Assembly (NCBI RefSeq): GCF_029227915.1
Contig: NC_079878.1
Location: 23,213,501-23,277,500 of the forward strand
Direction: 5' to 3'
Source: Hydractinia symbiolongicarpus
Taxonomy: Eukaryota; Cnidaria; Hydrozoa; Anthoathecata; Hydractiniidae
Length of the DNA stretch: 64,000 nt
A program made the position numbers and the translations under genes. Below the pieces are notes generated by a model. That model was not told the origin of the DNA and did not search any database. It saw only the letters and a program-made list of their open reading frames with translations. The stretch's first letter is position 1. Each line of letters starts with the position of its first letter. Of this stretch, positions 57,101 through 64,000 are shown piece by piece.

Positions 57101-57175
57101 GTCGAAGATATTCTCCAGCGTACTCCAATATAAATCCTCCGTGGTTAATATCTCTCTTTGTAAATACTCCATAGC
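41960..57175 (-). CDS. SET methyltransferase - tyrosine recombinase (Crypton-like) fusion gene
   Basis: Exons whose GT-AG sites and phases connect throughout, 5' to 3': 57175-57019, 55707-55521 (SET); 55271-55236; 54042-53965; repeat exons 53068-52949, 52459-52334, 52206-52081, 51954-51850, 51654-51547; 51254-51171; 50992-50722; 48311-47063 (zinc fingers); 44307-43835 (recombinase); 42679-42506; 42183-41960 with the stop. The SET part resembles KMT5A (H4K20 methyltransferase); I recall similar SET plus recombinase-like proteins in fish labelled KMT5A-like. One in-frame TAA lies at 50777-50779, so a full product would be truncated unless that exon is spliced otherwise. The first coding exon(s) before the SET domain were not found. 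Either a domesticated transposon gene or a cellular SET gene captured by one. Confidence 0.75.
42506..42679 (-). CDS. Acidic exon of the fusion gene
   Basis: Acceptor CTAATATTGTAG, donor ACAG/GTAATC. Reads LPPLCEDEDDDDPIDKSDP, a long Asp-rich run, then AKKKRKICEGVKKS, a likely nuclear localisation signal. Phase fits both neighbours. Confidence 0.65.
43438..43560. repeat. Half copy of the 415-bp MITE family (intronic)
   Basis: GAGCCTACTCATAGAACCTC and CTATTAACAAATC match the left end of the MITE at 46043. No opposite end is seen. Confidence 0.5.
43835..44307 (-). CDS. Tyrosine recombinase catalytic exon (Crypton-like)
   Basis: 473 nt, acceptor CATTTTAG, donor TTGCAAG/GTAATAC. Begins VVHVRGKRGRQVPVLFD; then RIQSTPLRKYCATVSQ (Arg motif) and LRWLADHLGHDLSVHREYY (LGH motif with candidate nucleophile Tyr). 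This is the spacing of the C-terminal catalytic box of tyrosine recombinases (LxHLGH...H..YY). Crypton transposons use such enzymes, which break and rejoin DNA without target duplications. Whether all four catalytic residues (R, H, R, Y) are kept cannot be settled by eye. Confidence 0.7.
44580..46030. other. Intron sequence, nothing recognised
   Basis: Part of the 44308-47062 intron of the fusion gene. AT-rich, no protein-like frame, no clear repeat end. Confidence 0.45.
46043..46457. mobile_element. 415-bp MITE with perfect 9-bp target duplication
   Basis: Terminal inverted repeats of about 50 bp (left AGCCTACTCACAGAACCTCC, right end its diverged inverse GGAGGTTCTATGAGTAGACT). Flanked by GCTCTGGTT at 46034-46042 and 46458-46466. 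A 9-bp duplication points to Mutator- or Merlin-like mobilisation (hAT gives 8). No coding capacity. Inserted in an intron of the fusion gene. Confidence 0.8.
47063..48311 (-). CDS. Zinc-finger and recombinase N-terminal exon
   Basis: 1249 nt, acceptor TTTTTCATAG, donor AACAG/GTATT. First finger YCYFCGAADTKMARHIQTKH (C2H2), then GNFYHNVAVLRTGGTLVVAR, second finger VPCEFCLAFVTKAELWRHVK with final C. The rest is helical and basic (VNSIRQRLRLLARLIIKL), like the DNA-binding core half of tyrosine recombinases. I recognise this arrangement (two fingers plus GNF.HN.. and ARRP) from a widespread uncharacterised animal protein family. It contains a third of the gene's coding length and is uninterrupted. 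Confidence 0.75.
48312..50091. other. Intron of the fusion gene, no gene seen
   Basis: Upstream intron sequence (48312-50721 in full). AT-rich with TTCGCA/TTTTGCG-type words near 49140-49250 that may belong to an old MITE. No coding signal. Confidence 0.4.
50092..50436. mobile_element. 345-bp pogo-type MITE
   Basis: Left end CCATAAGAGGTTTAATTTTT and right end AATCCACTTAAGG are imperfect inverted repeats. TA at 50090-50091 and 50437-50438. The right end equals the end seen at 28209-28224, downstream of the pogo-like transposase, which makes that family a plausible past mobiliser. Confidence 0.65.
50722..50992 (-). CDS. Acidic/basic linker exon with in-frame stop
   Basis: Acceptor TTTTTTTCAG, donor ACAG/GTGAG. 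Starts CHVDSSGEDCDDDNDTDYKS, later a lysine-rich stretch (KALKKKFQLQSTPKRK). TAA at 50777-50779 follows SKIGHL; the frame then stays open (TQEAAPFDYEEDN) to the donor, which joins the next exon in the right phase. The stop is therefore probably a single nonsense change (or a sequence error), unless it marks a natural short SET-only isoform. Confidence 0.6.
51171..51254 (-). CDS. 84-nt acidic exon
   Basis: Acceptor TTTTCATTCAAG, donor AAAT/GTGAG. 28 codons (TVRNDSGVAGDFPEFSDTDE...), phase 0 at both ends. Confidence 0.6.
51547..53068 (-). CDS. Array of six tandemly duplicated phase-0 exons, one broken
   Basis: Exons 53068-52949 (120 nt), 52636-52587 (partial), 52459-52334 (126), 52206-52081 (126), 51954-51850 (105) and 51654-51547 (108). 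Intact ones begin after TTTTAG/GTGG or TTTAG/GTGG and end AA(G/A)/GTAA. All intact lengths are multiples of three. Each encodes an acidic start (V.ED...KAKGEEE) and the constant part FVELSTGICEKSQLPIPNVE. Introns between them are also similar, so whole genomic segments (period 231-303 bp) were duplicated. Exon 2 lost its 5' half and acceptor where unrelated sequence (about 52637-52905) was joined. Function of the repeat unknown. Confidence 0.75.
52839..52880. repeat. 13-bp perfect hairpin inside the sequence that broke repeat exon 2
   Basis: ATCGTGGATCGTG pairs with CACGATCCACGAT across 16 bases. Related GATCGTG words occur at 52731-52760 and 52787-52812. Probably part of a small foldback element between the broken exon and repeat exon 1. 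Confidence 0.6.
53100..53960. other. Intron, nothing recognised
   Basis: Intron between the repeat-exon array and exon 53965-54042. No protein-like frame or repeat end seen. Confidence 0.4.
53965..54042 (-). CDS. 78-nt acidic exon
   Basis: Acceptor TTTTTATAG, donor GAT/GTGAGT. 26 codons (VDNGDVDVDFACEYQ...), phase 0 at both ends. Confidence 0.55.
54045..55016. other. Intron, nothing recognised
   Basis: Intron sequence before the 36-nt exon. No gene or clear repeat seen apart from a short CAA run (54905-54922). Confidence 0.4.
55017..55144. mobile_element. About 125-bp foldback MITE
   Basis: TAATAAACTGGATACTGACT at the left is inverted as AGTCAGTATCCCGTTATTA at the right. The inner arms CCGTACAG/CTGTACCG-like and AAATACC/GGTATTT continue the pairing, so most of the element folds on itself. 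Intronic. Confidence 0.65.
55236..55271 (-). CDS. 36-nt micro-exon after the SET domain
   Basis: Acceptor GCATTTTAG, donor GAA/GTAAG. Encodes PDLIKPRSLLSE in phase 0, fitting the phase-0 end of SET exon 2. Short, so less certain than its neighbours. Confidence 0.5.
55521..55707 (-). CDS. SET domain exon 2 (catalytic core)
   Basis: Acceptor TTTTTTAG, donor GGAT/GTACGT. Encodes FDATQSSRIGRFVNDSPKPN, MKCLTIKGQPRLCLFAIKSI, SSGDEIVYDYG. RxxxxVNDSxxPN corresponds to the S-adenosylmethionine-binding R(F/L)xNHS motif, with Asp in place of His, and EIVYDYG to the ELxYDY motif. The usual post-SET cysteines are absent, as in KMT5A. Confidence 0.85.
57019..57175 (-). CDS. SET domain exon 1
   Basis: Acceptor TTTTAG/GC, donor CACTG/GTAAG. 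Encodes YGVFTKRDINHGGFILEYAG, EEEYSQNGCSGSFLFFYGDH: the GxGVF...FI.EY.G start of a SET domain and the segment before the catalytic core. It ends in phase 2 and joins the next exon as TG + C (Cys), giving YGDHCFDAT. A seven-T run must be read exactly to keep the frame. Confidence 0.8.
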
Positions 57176-57594
57176 CTAAAACACAAAGTCGATAAAGCTG
57201 TTGGTTGAAAATTTCTCTCTAAAATCCTTCTTACAGACTAGTGTTTATCTAATACTTTCAACGGTGCAATTTAAGCCAATCATGACACAAAGTTATTATT
57301 AAGATCCAGAAATAAATTAAACTTGTGTCTCTTATAGTACCCCAATGGTAGCCCTATCAAATTTCGTAATTTGGTGAGGCTAATGATCTCACAGAATAGA
57401 TATATATTTGAACAACATGCAATCTTGTAATAATGATACTCAAAAGGCAGTAACAAAGTCGATGACGAGAGAAACATCTCTTAAAACATGGCCAAACTGA
57501 AACATCCTCCATAACATTAAAAAAAAATTGTGGACCTTATATGCAAGTTTAATAAAACTGTTCACCAGACCACCAGACTTTTTTAAAAGTTCCC

Positions 57595-57770
57595 GTCGTT
57601 GATCTGAATAAAGGCCCCCTCTTTTAAACAAATGCCTCTGTTTTAACCACCCCACACCCCTCTTGAATAAAACACCATAGAGAACAACAGAAATTATATA
57701 GACACCACAGGTGTTTCTTAAAAAGCATTGTTGTGTGTGGTGTTTCATACAATATTCATTTCTTTCCTCA
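57595..57770 (+). repeat. Dispersed repeat with GACACCAC hairpin, copy 1
   Basis: GATCTGAATAAA..., then ATAGACACCACAGGTGTTTC and GCATTGTTGTGTGTGGTGTT. Similar copies at 60278-60335 and 60446-60600. No coding sense. Confidence 0.5.
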
Positions 57771-58201
57771 AAAATATTAATTTTTTTATTTTCTAATGGT
57801 ATTATAAGTTTATTTTTACAAGCCTGAATAAACGAAAAATCTCTCTAGATCAATTTTTCTTACATAATATTTAACAAACATTTATTTCATAGAAGAATAT
57901 TAGAACAATACGTAAAAACGTGAAAGTTTATACCCGCAAAAAGTTCAAATAACTGTCAATTGCAAAAAAAGTTCCAACAAAATGTTTTGAAAGCTATCAC
58001 CGCAAAAGTTTTTTTCTGGCAAATCAAAATTCTGTGAGCCGCACAGTTTTTGTTTTTTTTAACGTATCAAGGTAAATGAGATTATGGTATCTGTTGTTTA
58101 TTTGTACTACCTTGTTGTTGTCTCCAAATTTTCAGTGTAAAAATGCTTTTACAAGTTTTATTACATCTCCACTTATTTGCAATGAAAATTTGAAAATAAA
58201 A

Positions 58202-58342
58202 CTACTTGGAAATATCAAGAAATACTTCCTTGTTGTCGGTCATTATCAGACCTGATTTGTCTACCCGGTGGAGGTTTTTATACAAAGAAGAAACACATGA
58301 ACAACTCTCAGATTCAATCTCATCCCAAGATCCATCATCATG
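58202..58342 (-). other. Possible exon upstream of the SET gene
   Basis: A 46-codon protein-like minus-strand stretch (HDDGSWDEIESESCSCVSSL, then VDKSGLIMTDNKEVFLDISK, stop) begins after an AG. It ends at a stop rather than a donor, unless the GT in GGAAGTATTT is used. It could be a missed 5' exon of the fusion gene or the 3' end of another gene. Weak. Confidence 0.25.
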
Positions 58343-58809
58343 CTTACATGTTTTGATAATACAAATTCATATTCACATATTCGATAAGAATGTATAATCA
58401 ATTCCGGAGGCCTACATGGTGGTGTTAGTGGTCATGTAATGAAAAGAGCCTGGTTCACATTTACGAGAAATGTTTTGGCACTGAGTGTAAAGCAGGAATG
58501 TCAAAATTTGGATATTCTTACATACTTCACATCTTATTTCAATTCTTGATTTAACCTAAAATATATGTAAGAAATGCACATTTTTTATATTCCATTTGCT
58601 ATAAATCATCAAATTGACCCAATAAAAAATCCTAAGAAACACCACTGGGGATGAGTTTTGACTCATATAATAATAATCTGCGCTCTTGGAATATGGTCAT
58701 AAAAACAATGACCACCCTATTGTTGAAATCGAAGCAGTATATGCCTCCCCTAGCTAATATGAACCAATATTTCTATTTGAAATTAAATGAGATCCACTGT
58801 GGTGGATCC

Positions 58810-60050
58810 CAGACCACGAAATTTGGGGGTAACGATCGGTCCATTACCCCGTCGTTTCCCTAGCATTCAAATAAGGTGAACAATTTTTCGTTACACAAGA
58901 ATGGAAAAACCCGCACCCGTAAATATTCGTCATCAATATGGCGAAACAACAACAGAGAATTCTAATTCAATGCAACAGCTGCGTGACTTTAATTTTAAAT
59001 CTTTAGTGTTCACATCTCACAAAAGAATACCTTACTCATTGTGACAGACTGCTGAAGATGGTCAGACTCATGAAGATAAATTTACAACTTTTCTTTAAAA
59101 TTTTTATATAGAAAGTGAAACTAATAAACACAACAATCACGCGTACTTTTTACGAGATTGAAAAAAAAATACATTCTTTGCTGAAAAATTGTTGATACAT
59201 ATTTTTCATTTTTACCACAGCAGGAGATTTTTGCCTGTTTTGAATTCGTAATTGTAACGGAAAAAGATGTTGCGTTTACATTAATTCCCTTCCATAATGT
59301 TGAATTCAATTAAATTATCTCCATTTTTTTCGATTGGAATGAGAGGTTATAATGTTGCAAGACATGATATTCGATAGTATTATTTATTAAAAAAATGAGA
59401 TAATTTTAACGTAGCAAATTGTTAATATTCAATTTGTTTACAAAATTAACTTGTAGTAGCATCATTAACATGTGCTTTTTTTGTAAAGATGAGTCAAAAA
59501 AGTATACTCAAAGAAAGATTTTCTCACATTAGTACAGACAGAAACAAATAATATACTCAAATAGTATTTTTTTTTGTATACGAACATCATACGAGAAAGG
59601 AGTCTTGGGTGAAGATGTATTTTTTAAACTTCACGTTTGTAACTTTGTTTTTATTTGATCTTTTCAAGTTTGATAGTGGATATTTGAGTGATTTAAATGA
59701 AAAGAAGCTTCATCCAATAGTTTGTTTTTCATTTTCAAATGTAACTTAAGTTGCCGACCTACTTCAATGTGAGATCGGCAATTTTTTGCCATCCCAGTGC
59801 AGACCTAGTCTAATACGAGGACGGCAATTATTGCTGACCCACTTTTCAATGAATTCAGAGGGCTGTCATCCTTTTGTTGAGTTTATATCCTTCTTTATAA
59901 AAATATCAGTCATCGTTACCCTTAATTACAATTGTTACCCCGTCGTTACCCTACCGAAGAAATAAGGGTAACGAAAAATCGTTCACCGTTACCCTTATAA
60001 TAAGATGAAGGAAGTTCCATTACCCTTGAATAACGAAATTTCGTGGCCTG
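58810..60050. mobile_element. 1241-bp non-autonomous DNA element with GATCC duplication
   Basis: Ends CAGACCACGAAATTT (58810) and AAATTTCGTGGCCTG (60050), flanked by GATCC at 58805-58809 and 60051-60055. Subterminal GGGTAACG/CGTTACCC words are frequent on both sides. Around 59750-59871 an internal piece with CGGCAATTATTG and AGAGGGCTG resembles the hAT right end at 10577, a likely nested fragment. No ORF of note. Confidence 0.7.
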
Positions 60051-60277
60051 GATCCTCATATAGTTTTCTTGTGTTGTTGTTCTTATCTTCGAATTACAAA
60101 TGTGTGATCAAACCAGATGGTTTTCTTGTTTTTTATATTGTCCTGTGAAGGTTTGCAAAAATATTAAATCAATTTGAGACCTTAAATATTTCCGTGCATT
60201 TTTTCAACAATATTCCCATAAGTAATATTTTTCTATCTATAACATTGTCCCATCTATTTGGAGCATCAATAATAAAC

Positions 60278-60600
60278 AGACACCACATGTGTCTATTCAA
60301 AGCATTACAGCATGTGGTGTTTCCTCAAAAACATGGTATACCGTTGGATATCCATCTTTCTTTTTTATTCTCAAATGTTTCCGCAAAAAATTATTTTTTT
60401 AGTATTTTCTTCACAGAAATATTTTCTTTTTAAAACTGTACCATACGTAGGAGATCTGAATAAACATCCGCCTTTTTTAAACATGCCTACCCCTTCTTAG
60501 ATAAAAACCTCTGTTAAAAAAATAAATAAATAGACACCATAGGTGTTTATCCAAAAGCATTACGGCATGTGGTGTTTCATACATTCATGCATTTTCTGTA
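60278..60600 (+). repeat. Dispersed repeat with GACACCAC hairpin, copies 2 and 3
   Basis: ACAGACACCACATGTGTCTA (60278), and GATCTGAATAAACATCC...ATAGACACCATAGGTGTTTA (60454-60556), each followed by CATGTGGTGTTTC. Same family as 57595. Confidence 0.5.
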
Positions 60601-60969
60601 GTTTCCTCAAAAAAAAGTTATTTTGAAAAAGTTTCCCTGAGAAACAAAAACATATTTTTTTAACCAGTTTGTTGCCACCCCATAAAGGGCGGCAGCATAG
60701 TTCACCCTGCGTATTATGGCGATGATATATTATGAGCGAAGAAAAATTTCGACTTTTTCAATATTGTTATTGTTAGTCTTGATATGCCAAAATAAAAATA
60801 GTAGAGATAGGAAAACCCCAATGTTAGGACAGACCCCCTTAGCAGTTTCCTATCCCACGTTAAATTATAGATCATCCCCGTCAAATCAACGATAGAGGAG
60901 TCCATAAAATCCATGTGCACTTTACCACTTTACGTTAAATAAGCGGGCATGCTCTATAATATCTGTCCA

Positions 60970-61050
60970 AAACCCCCTCCCCAGCCGTGTCCCCCGGGCC
61001 CCCTCCCCACCCTCCCCGTCCCATGGGTCCCTACCCACCCTCATCTGTCG
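60970..61050. other. C-rich tract, G-quadruplex-capable on the minus strand
   Basis: About 80 bases with many C runs (CCCCCTCCCC, CCCCCGGGCCCCC, CCCTCCCC) in otherwise AT-rich DNA. The minus strand has more than four G3+ runs with short spacers. It lies just downstream (minus-strand sense) of the small gene at 61126. Confidence 0.65.
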
Positions 61051-61125
61051 TGCCTTATAATTTATAGTGTTATGTGTGTCTATCTTTACCAGAAACAAGT
61101 AAAGATGATTGCAACATTGCAAGGT

Positions 61126-61476
61126 TTAGCGCCACATAATGTCATAACTGAAGAATTGATTTTGATGATTATTTTGAGATTGTTTGAGACCATTTGATCT
61201 GACAAAGGCATCACCCTTGAAACTATAATCCTTTAATTCATCACAAAGTCTTGCGGGCAACCATGTCTTATATTTATTTCCCATTCTATCTTGAACCTCC
61301 GCATACATAGATTTTTCAGAAAGAGCACCAGGTCTTGATATTTCCATCTCCTTCACATATTTAACAAGGTAAATATCGTTTTTAGGCAGCTCTCTCCACT
61401 TTATGATCGGAGTAACTTGTTCTATGTTTTGTTCAAATTCTTCAACTGTTGGAAAAGCCATTGTGTTTATATTCAC
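61126..61476 (-). CDS. Small protein of the virus-like module
   Basis: 116 codons with the upstream ATG at 61476; the start at 61461 (MAFPTVEEFEQNIEQVTPII) is the more likely one because it resembles the start I know for this small cnidarian family. It continues with KWRELPKNDIYLVK and KTWLPARLCDEL. No enzyme motif. Related short proteins occur repeatedly in cnidarian genomes near transposon- or virus-like genes. Function unknown. The frame is complete and undamaged. Confidence 0.5.
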   Translation of the reverse strand: MNINTMAFPTVEEFEQNIEQVTPIIKWRELPKNDIYLVKYVKEMEISRPGALSEKSMYAEVQDRMGNKYKTWLPARLCDELKDYSFKGDAFVRSNGLKQSQNNHQNQFFSYDIMWR

Positions 61477-61715
61477 GATTACATCTCTTTATACCACTTT
61501 ATAGATTCTATCGGAAAGCAGTTTTTGTTATCTACCATCTGTCAATCAAACGCTTATAACAATAGGATTTTACATATTTTACATACCAGAAAGTTGTTTA
61601 CATAAGAAAAAAGTTAAAACGAAAGTAGCCGTTGCTAAGGATATTTGGTATGTAAGGAATGCATTGTTTCTCTATTGTTATTCTGGCTTGATTGACATTT
61701 AATTGACGTCATTCT

Positions 61716-62885
61716 TTATCTAAACAAATACCATATGAAATAACCCGTTGTCATAACAATCACAAGAGCGATCTTCTCATCTTCGTGTGTAGGAGGAGTA
61801 TCTTTGTGGTAAGGTGCAGTAATGTGTTTATCTGTAGTATCCACGTGGTGTACGGTGATGTGTTTATCAGGATGATCGGGTGTTACAGGCTTCTTTTTAG
61901 TTATCTTATGCGATTCGGTAACATTGACCTTTCGATTGATACCAATGGTAAGATCTTCACCCGATATCAAAATCTTGTTGTTGTAACCTACCACCCCTGT
62001 CTTAATTCTGAGATTCATGTCACTAGGTAACATATAAATACCTTGTCCAACCGAATAATCAACCTTACTTGAAGCGTAGTTTAACGTATCCTGATAACGT
62101 TTAATGTCCTCCTGAATATCAACCCTACGGTTAACAATATCCTCAAGGTTATTCATAAAAACTCTTTGGGCGGTCAGAGCACTTGCATCATTACCAAGGA
62201 TGGAGGAGCGTGCCGAGGCCTGAGAACTAAGAACAAGATAGGCATAGGCCCTAACACTGCTTGAGATCTTCACAAGGCCCGTTTTTGTAAATCCATCGGA
62301 TTTTTCCACAATCCACCGCGTCATGGAGTCGTTAGTGAAATAACTCAACCCGGGAGTTGGATAGTCTTTACGTCTTTTTTGATATGAAGTGAAAAAGTAC
62401 TGACCTCTGTATTTCATGGGGTTGGAATCAACATCATACTCACCACAGATTTTTAGAAATTCCTCATTTGAATAAGGATTATCATATTGATTAAAACTAT
62501 CCTCAAAGGGTAGAGGTGTCTGTAGGCGCTTAATGATTCGTCTAATGTGATAATACACATGAAAACGATATATTGACCTGACCATAGATCTACCATCCTT
62601 CAGGTGTTCCGAACTTACCCCACAGGCACTTGAAGCGCACCAAGTGGCGAAATTTAGCTGGGTTTGCCATAATCTAAAAGGTTGCTCATTCCAAATTCTC
62701 ATACGTTGCGCGTTATGACTAAGTTCATAATTGGTAAAAATATTAGGAAAGGAAGCGGGGAAAGAGCCACTTTCAGACACAATAATGGCCTGTTTGTACA
62801 GATCCCTAGCGCCCAATATTTGAAGATCCAGCCCTCCATTTGGCTTATATGCCGCATTCGGGTTATATCTGAAAATGTCATCCAT
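61716..62885 (-). CDS. Virus-like module protein with C-terminal membrane anchor
   Basis: 389 codons, complete. The N-terminal half is globular (LYKQAIIVSESGSFPASF, RLWQTQLNFATWCASSACG). There is a helical stretch around SILGNDASALTAQRVFMNNL. A His/Thr/Pro-rich linker is followed by a hydrophobic C-terminal segment (IALVIVMTTGYFIWYLF), a likely membrane anchor. I recognise it as a repetitive cnidarian family found beside the capsid-like genes at 62924 and 63543. Divergent from 62924 with 38 bp between the starts, so they probably share a promoter. Exact role unknown; a virion or assembly protein is plausible. Confidence 0.5.
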   Translation of the reverse strand: MDDIFRYNPNAAYKPNGGLDLQILGARDLYKQAIIVSESGSFPASFPNIFTNYELSHNAQRMRIWNEQPFRLWQTQLNFATWCASSACGVSSEHLKDGRSMVRSIYRFHVYYHIRRIIKRLQTPLPFEDSFNQYDNPYSNEEFLKICGEYDVDSNPMKYRGQYFFTSYQKRRKDYPTPGLSYFTNDSMTRWIVEKSDGFTKTGLVKISSSVRAYAYLVLSSQASARSSILGNDASALTAQRVFMNNLEDIVNRRVDIQEDIKRYQDTLNYASSKVDYSVGQGIYMLPSDMNLRIKTGVVGYNNKILISGEDLTIGINRKVNVTESHKITKKKPVTPDHPDKHITVHHVDTTDKHITAPYHKDTPPTHEDEKIALVIVMTTGYFIWYLFR

Positions 62886-62923
62886 TCTTTGATTTAGATA
62901 TATTCACAATCTCTAATATAATA
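62886..62923. promoter_or_regulatory. Divergent intergenic promoter region
   Basis: 38-bp AT-rich gap between the starts of the minus-strand gene 61716-62885 and the plus-strand gene 62924-63487. No TATA box stands out beyond general AT content. Inferred from gene arrangement only. Confidence 0.35.
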
Positions 62924-63487
62924 ATGTATATCACAATAAAGGACGTAAATAGCGAGAAGAAAATCTATTTGTATCAACCGATAGACAACTCACATGGTAC
63001 AAAGGAGGTTGCGATCGTGGAGACGTTTTCAGATAATGTCACATATGTAGCTACAGCTCCAATAGATATACCCTTGGCCGATGGAGTTACCACGGTTAGG
63101 TTACAACAGGGTCAGCACTACACAGGGAGGGAGTTGAATTCAATCGTGAGAGGTGATGTAAAATCAACACAACTAGCTAGAAACTCTAAGTTGAGTAAAA
63201 TATTCAATATGGAGGGTGTAACGGAACTACATTTTAATCTTAATGAATTGGATAACTCGTTAAATCTTAAAGATGGTGAATATAGCAACAACCTGATGAC
63301 ATATCATATATCCGAGTATGGTGGTGATTTTACATATATTGAACCGAAAAATCCGCAATATAAGAAACTAAAGAAAGGTTTACTTCAATCACTTACCATG
63401 AGAGTCACAGGTCAGGATGGTAAGGTGCTATGGGGTGGTATGAAGACAGCAGTTACCCTACACATAAGAGATACGGCGGACAGATGA
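62924..63487 (+). CDS. Probable minor capsid (penton-like) protein of the virus-like module
   Basis: 187 codons, complete. Predominantly beta-type sequence (IVETFSDNVTYVATAPIDIP, LHFNLNELDNSL), ending SLTMRVTGQDGKVLWGGM and TAVTLHIRDTADR, which would suit a single jelly-roll. It sits just before the capsid-like gene at 63543. In Polinton-like viruses a minor capsid gene usually accompanies the major one. Assignment as minor capsid is inference from composition and neighbours. Confidence 0.45.
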   Translation: MYITIKDVNSEKKIYLYQPIDNSHGTKEVAIVETFSDNVTYVATAPIDIPLADGVTTVRLQQGQHYTGRELNSIVRGDVKSTQLARNSKLSKIFNMEGVTELHFNLNELDNSLNLKDGEYSNNLMTYHISEYGGDFTYIEPKNPQYKKLKKGLLQSLTMRVTGQDGKVLWGGMKTAVTLHIRDTADR

Positions 63488-63542
63488 TACAATAGCATTA
63501 ACCGAATTAAAGTAAAATAAAATAAAAGTAATATGGAATAGC

Positions 63543-64000
63543 ATGGAATACGGGAAAAAGTTAAACCCAGAGCGTTCGCTTAGAACCGCACATGGTGTAA
63601 AAGGAACGCATCAAAAAGTAATTGTCACTCACAACCCAAGTGAGATTGATCAGAACCAGTTACTCCTGATTAGGTTCCCTAATTTAGGTAACGATGATGT
63701 CATTGTTCCGGGTACTTCGAAAATAAGTTTCGACATTGAACTCGAGTCAAAAGTCGACACGAAGAGAACATTGGTCTCTAACATAGGGAGGGCAATTGTT
63801 AAAAAGCTAGCTATCAAGTTCGAGGGTACCGAGATTCTGAGCATTGATGACTTTGATCTTTTCGGGTGCTACAGAGATTTATGGTTAACCAAGTCTGAAA
63901 AAAGAAATGCAATAAGACAAGGTATCATCTTTGATGAAGGGTGCACGGAAAATTGCATGAAACTGAGAGTTGGAGCCGCGGATAAAGACGCATCGGAGGT
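63543..64000 (+). CDS. Probable major capsid protein (Polinton/Maverick-like), cut by window end
   Basis: Open from ATG 63543 to the window edge (152 codons). An earlier ATG at 63533 is followed at once by a stop. Segments such as ISFDIELESKVDTKRTL, VSNIGRAIVKKLAIKFEGTE, LSIDDFDLFGCYRDLW resemble the N-terminal part of double jelly-roll capsid-like proteins that I know as repeats in Hydra-like genomes. The sequence is undamaged as far as seen. Family assignment is from memory of the family, not from a search. Confidence 0.5.
   Translation, partial: MEYGKKLNPERSLRTAHGVKGTHQKVIVTHNPSEIDQNQLLLIRFPNLGNDDVIVPGTSKISFDIELESKVDTKRTLVSNIGRAIVKKLAIKFEGTEILSIDDFDLFGCYRDLWLTKSEKRNAIRQGIIFDEGCTENCMKLRVGAADKDASE

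Overview
The window is AT-rich animal nuclear DNA, most likely from a cnidarian and perhaps a hydrozoan. This is an inference. It rests on spliced genes with GT-AG introns, a dense load of eukaryotic transposons, and several protein families I recognise mainly from Hydra-like genomes. There is no sign of a bacterial gene layout. Almost all recognisable coding sequence belongs to mobile elements or to genes built from them.

Layout. 0-7 kb: intergenic DNA with a tRNA-like sequence (2925), decayed coding pieces and a fragment of a reverse transcriptase. 7.2-10.6 kb: a decayed hAT DNA transposon with both terminal repeats. 10.6-21.2 kb: a cluster of related non-LTR retrotransposons on the minus strand. 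The best copy is one 1420-codon reading frame broken by a single stop. It encodes reverse transcriptase, zinc knuckle, restriction-like endonuclease and, fused at the C-terminus, a ubiquitin-specific protease (USP). Four more partial copies lie at 15.9-18.0, 18.2-20.3, 20.8-21.2 and 38.6-40.9 kb, and their 3' regions share structured RNA motifs. 21.2-23.6 kb: a decayed multi-exon gene ending in a PHD-like finger. 24.7-25.5 kb: a small HIRAN-like gene split by a short repeat. 25.9-27.9 kb: a decayed pogo-like transposase.

28.5-37.6 kb: a CR1/Jockey-type LINE on the minus strand, split exactly at a TA by a 7158-bp insertion (29091-36248). The insertion is two head-to-tail, nearly identical 3.49-kb units. 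Each unit carries a Tc1/mariner-type DDE transposase and, convergent to it, an HUH-Rep/SF3-helicase gene, with perfect hairpins between them. Three copies of a 173-181-bp foldback sequence lie at the two ends and at the junction.

41.9-57.2 kb: one minus-strand gene whose splice sites and phases fit together from exon to exon. It joins a KMT5A-like SET methyltransferase domain to a run of six duplicated acidic exons (one broken), zinc fingers, and a Crypton-like tyrosine recombinase. One in-frame stop interrupts it. MITEs sit in its introns.

58.8-60.05 kb: a DNA element with terminal inverted repeats and a GATCC target duplication. 61.1-64 kb: a virus-like module (Polinton/Maverick-like by my reading) with at least four genes. 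A probable major capsid gene runs off the right end.
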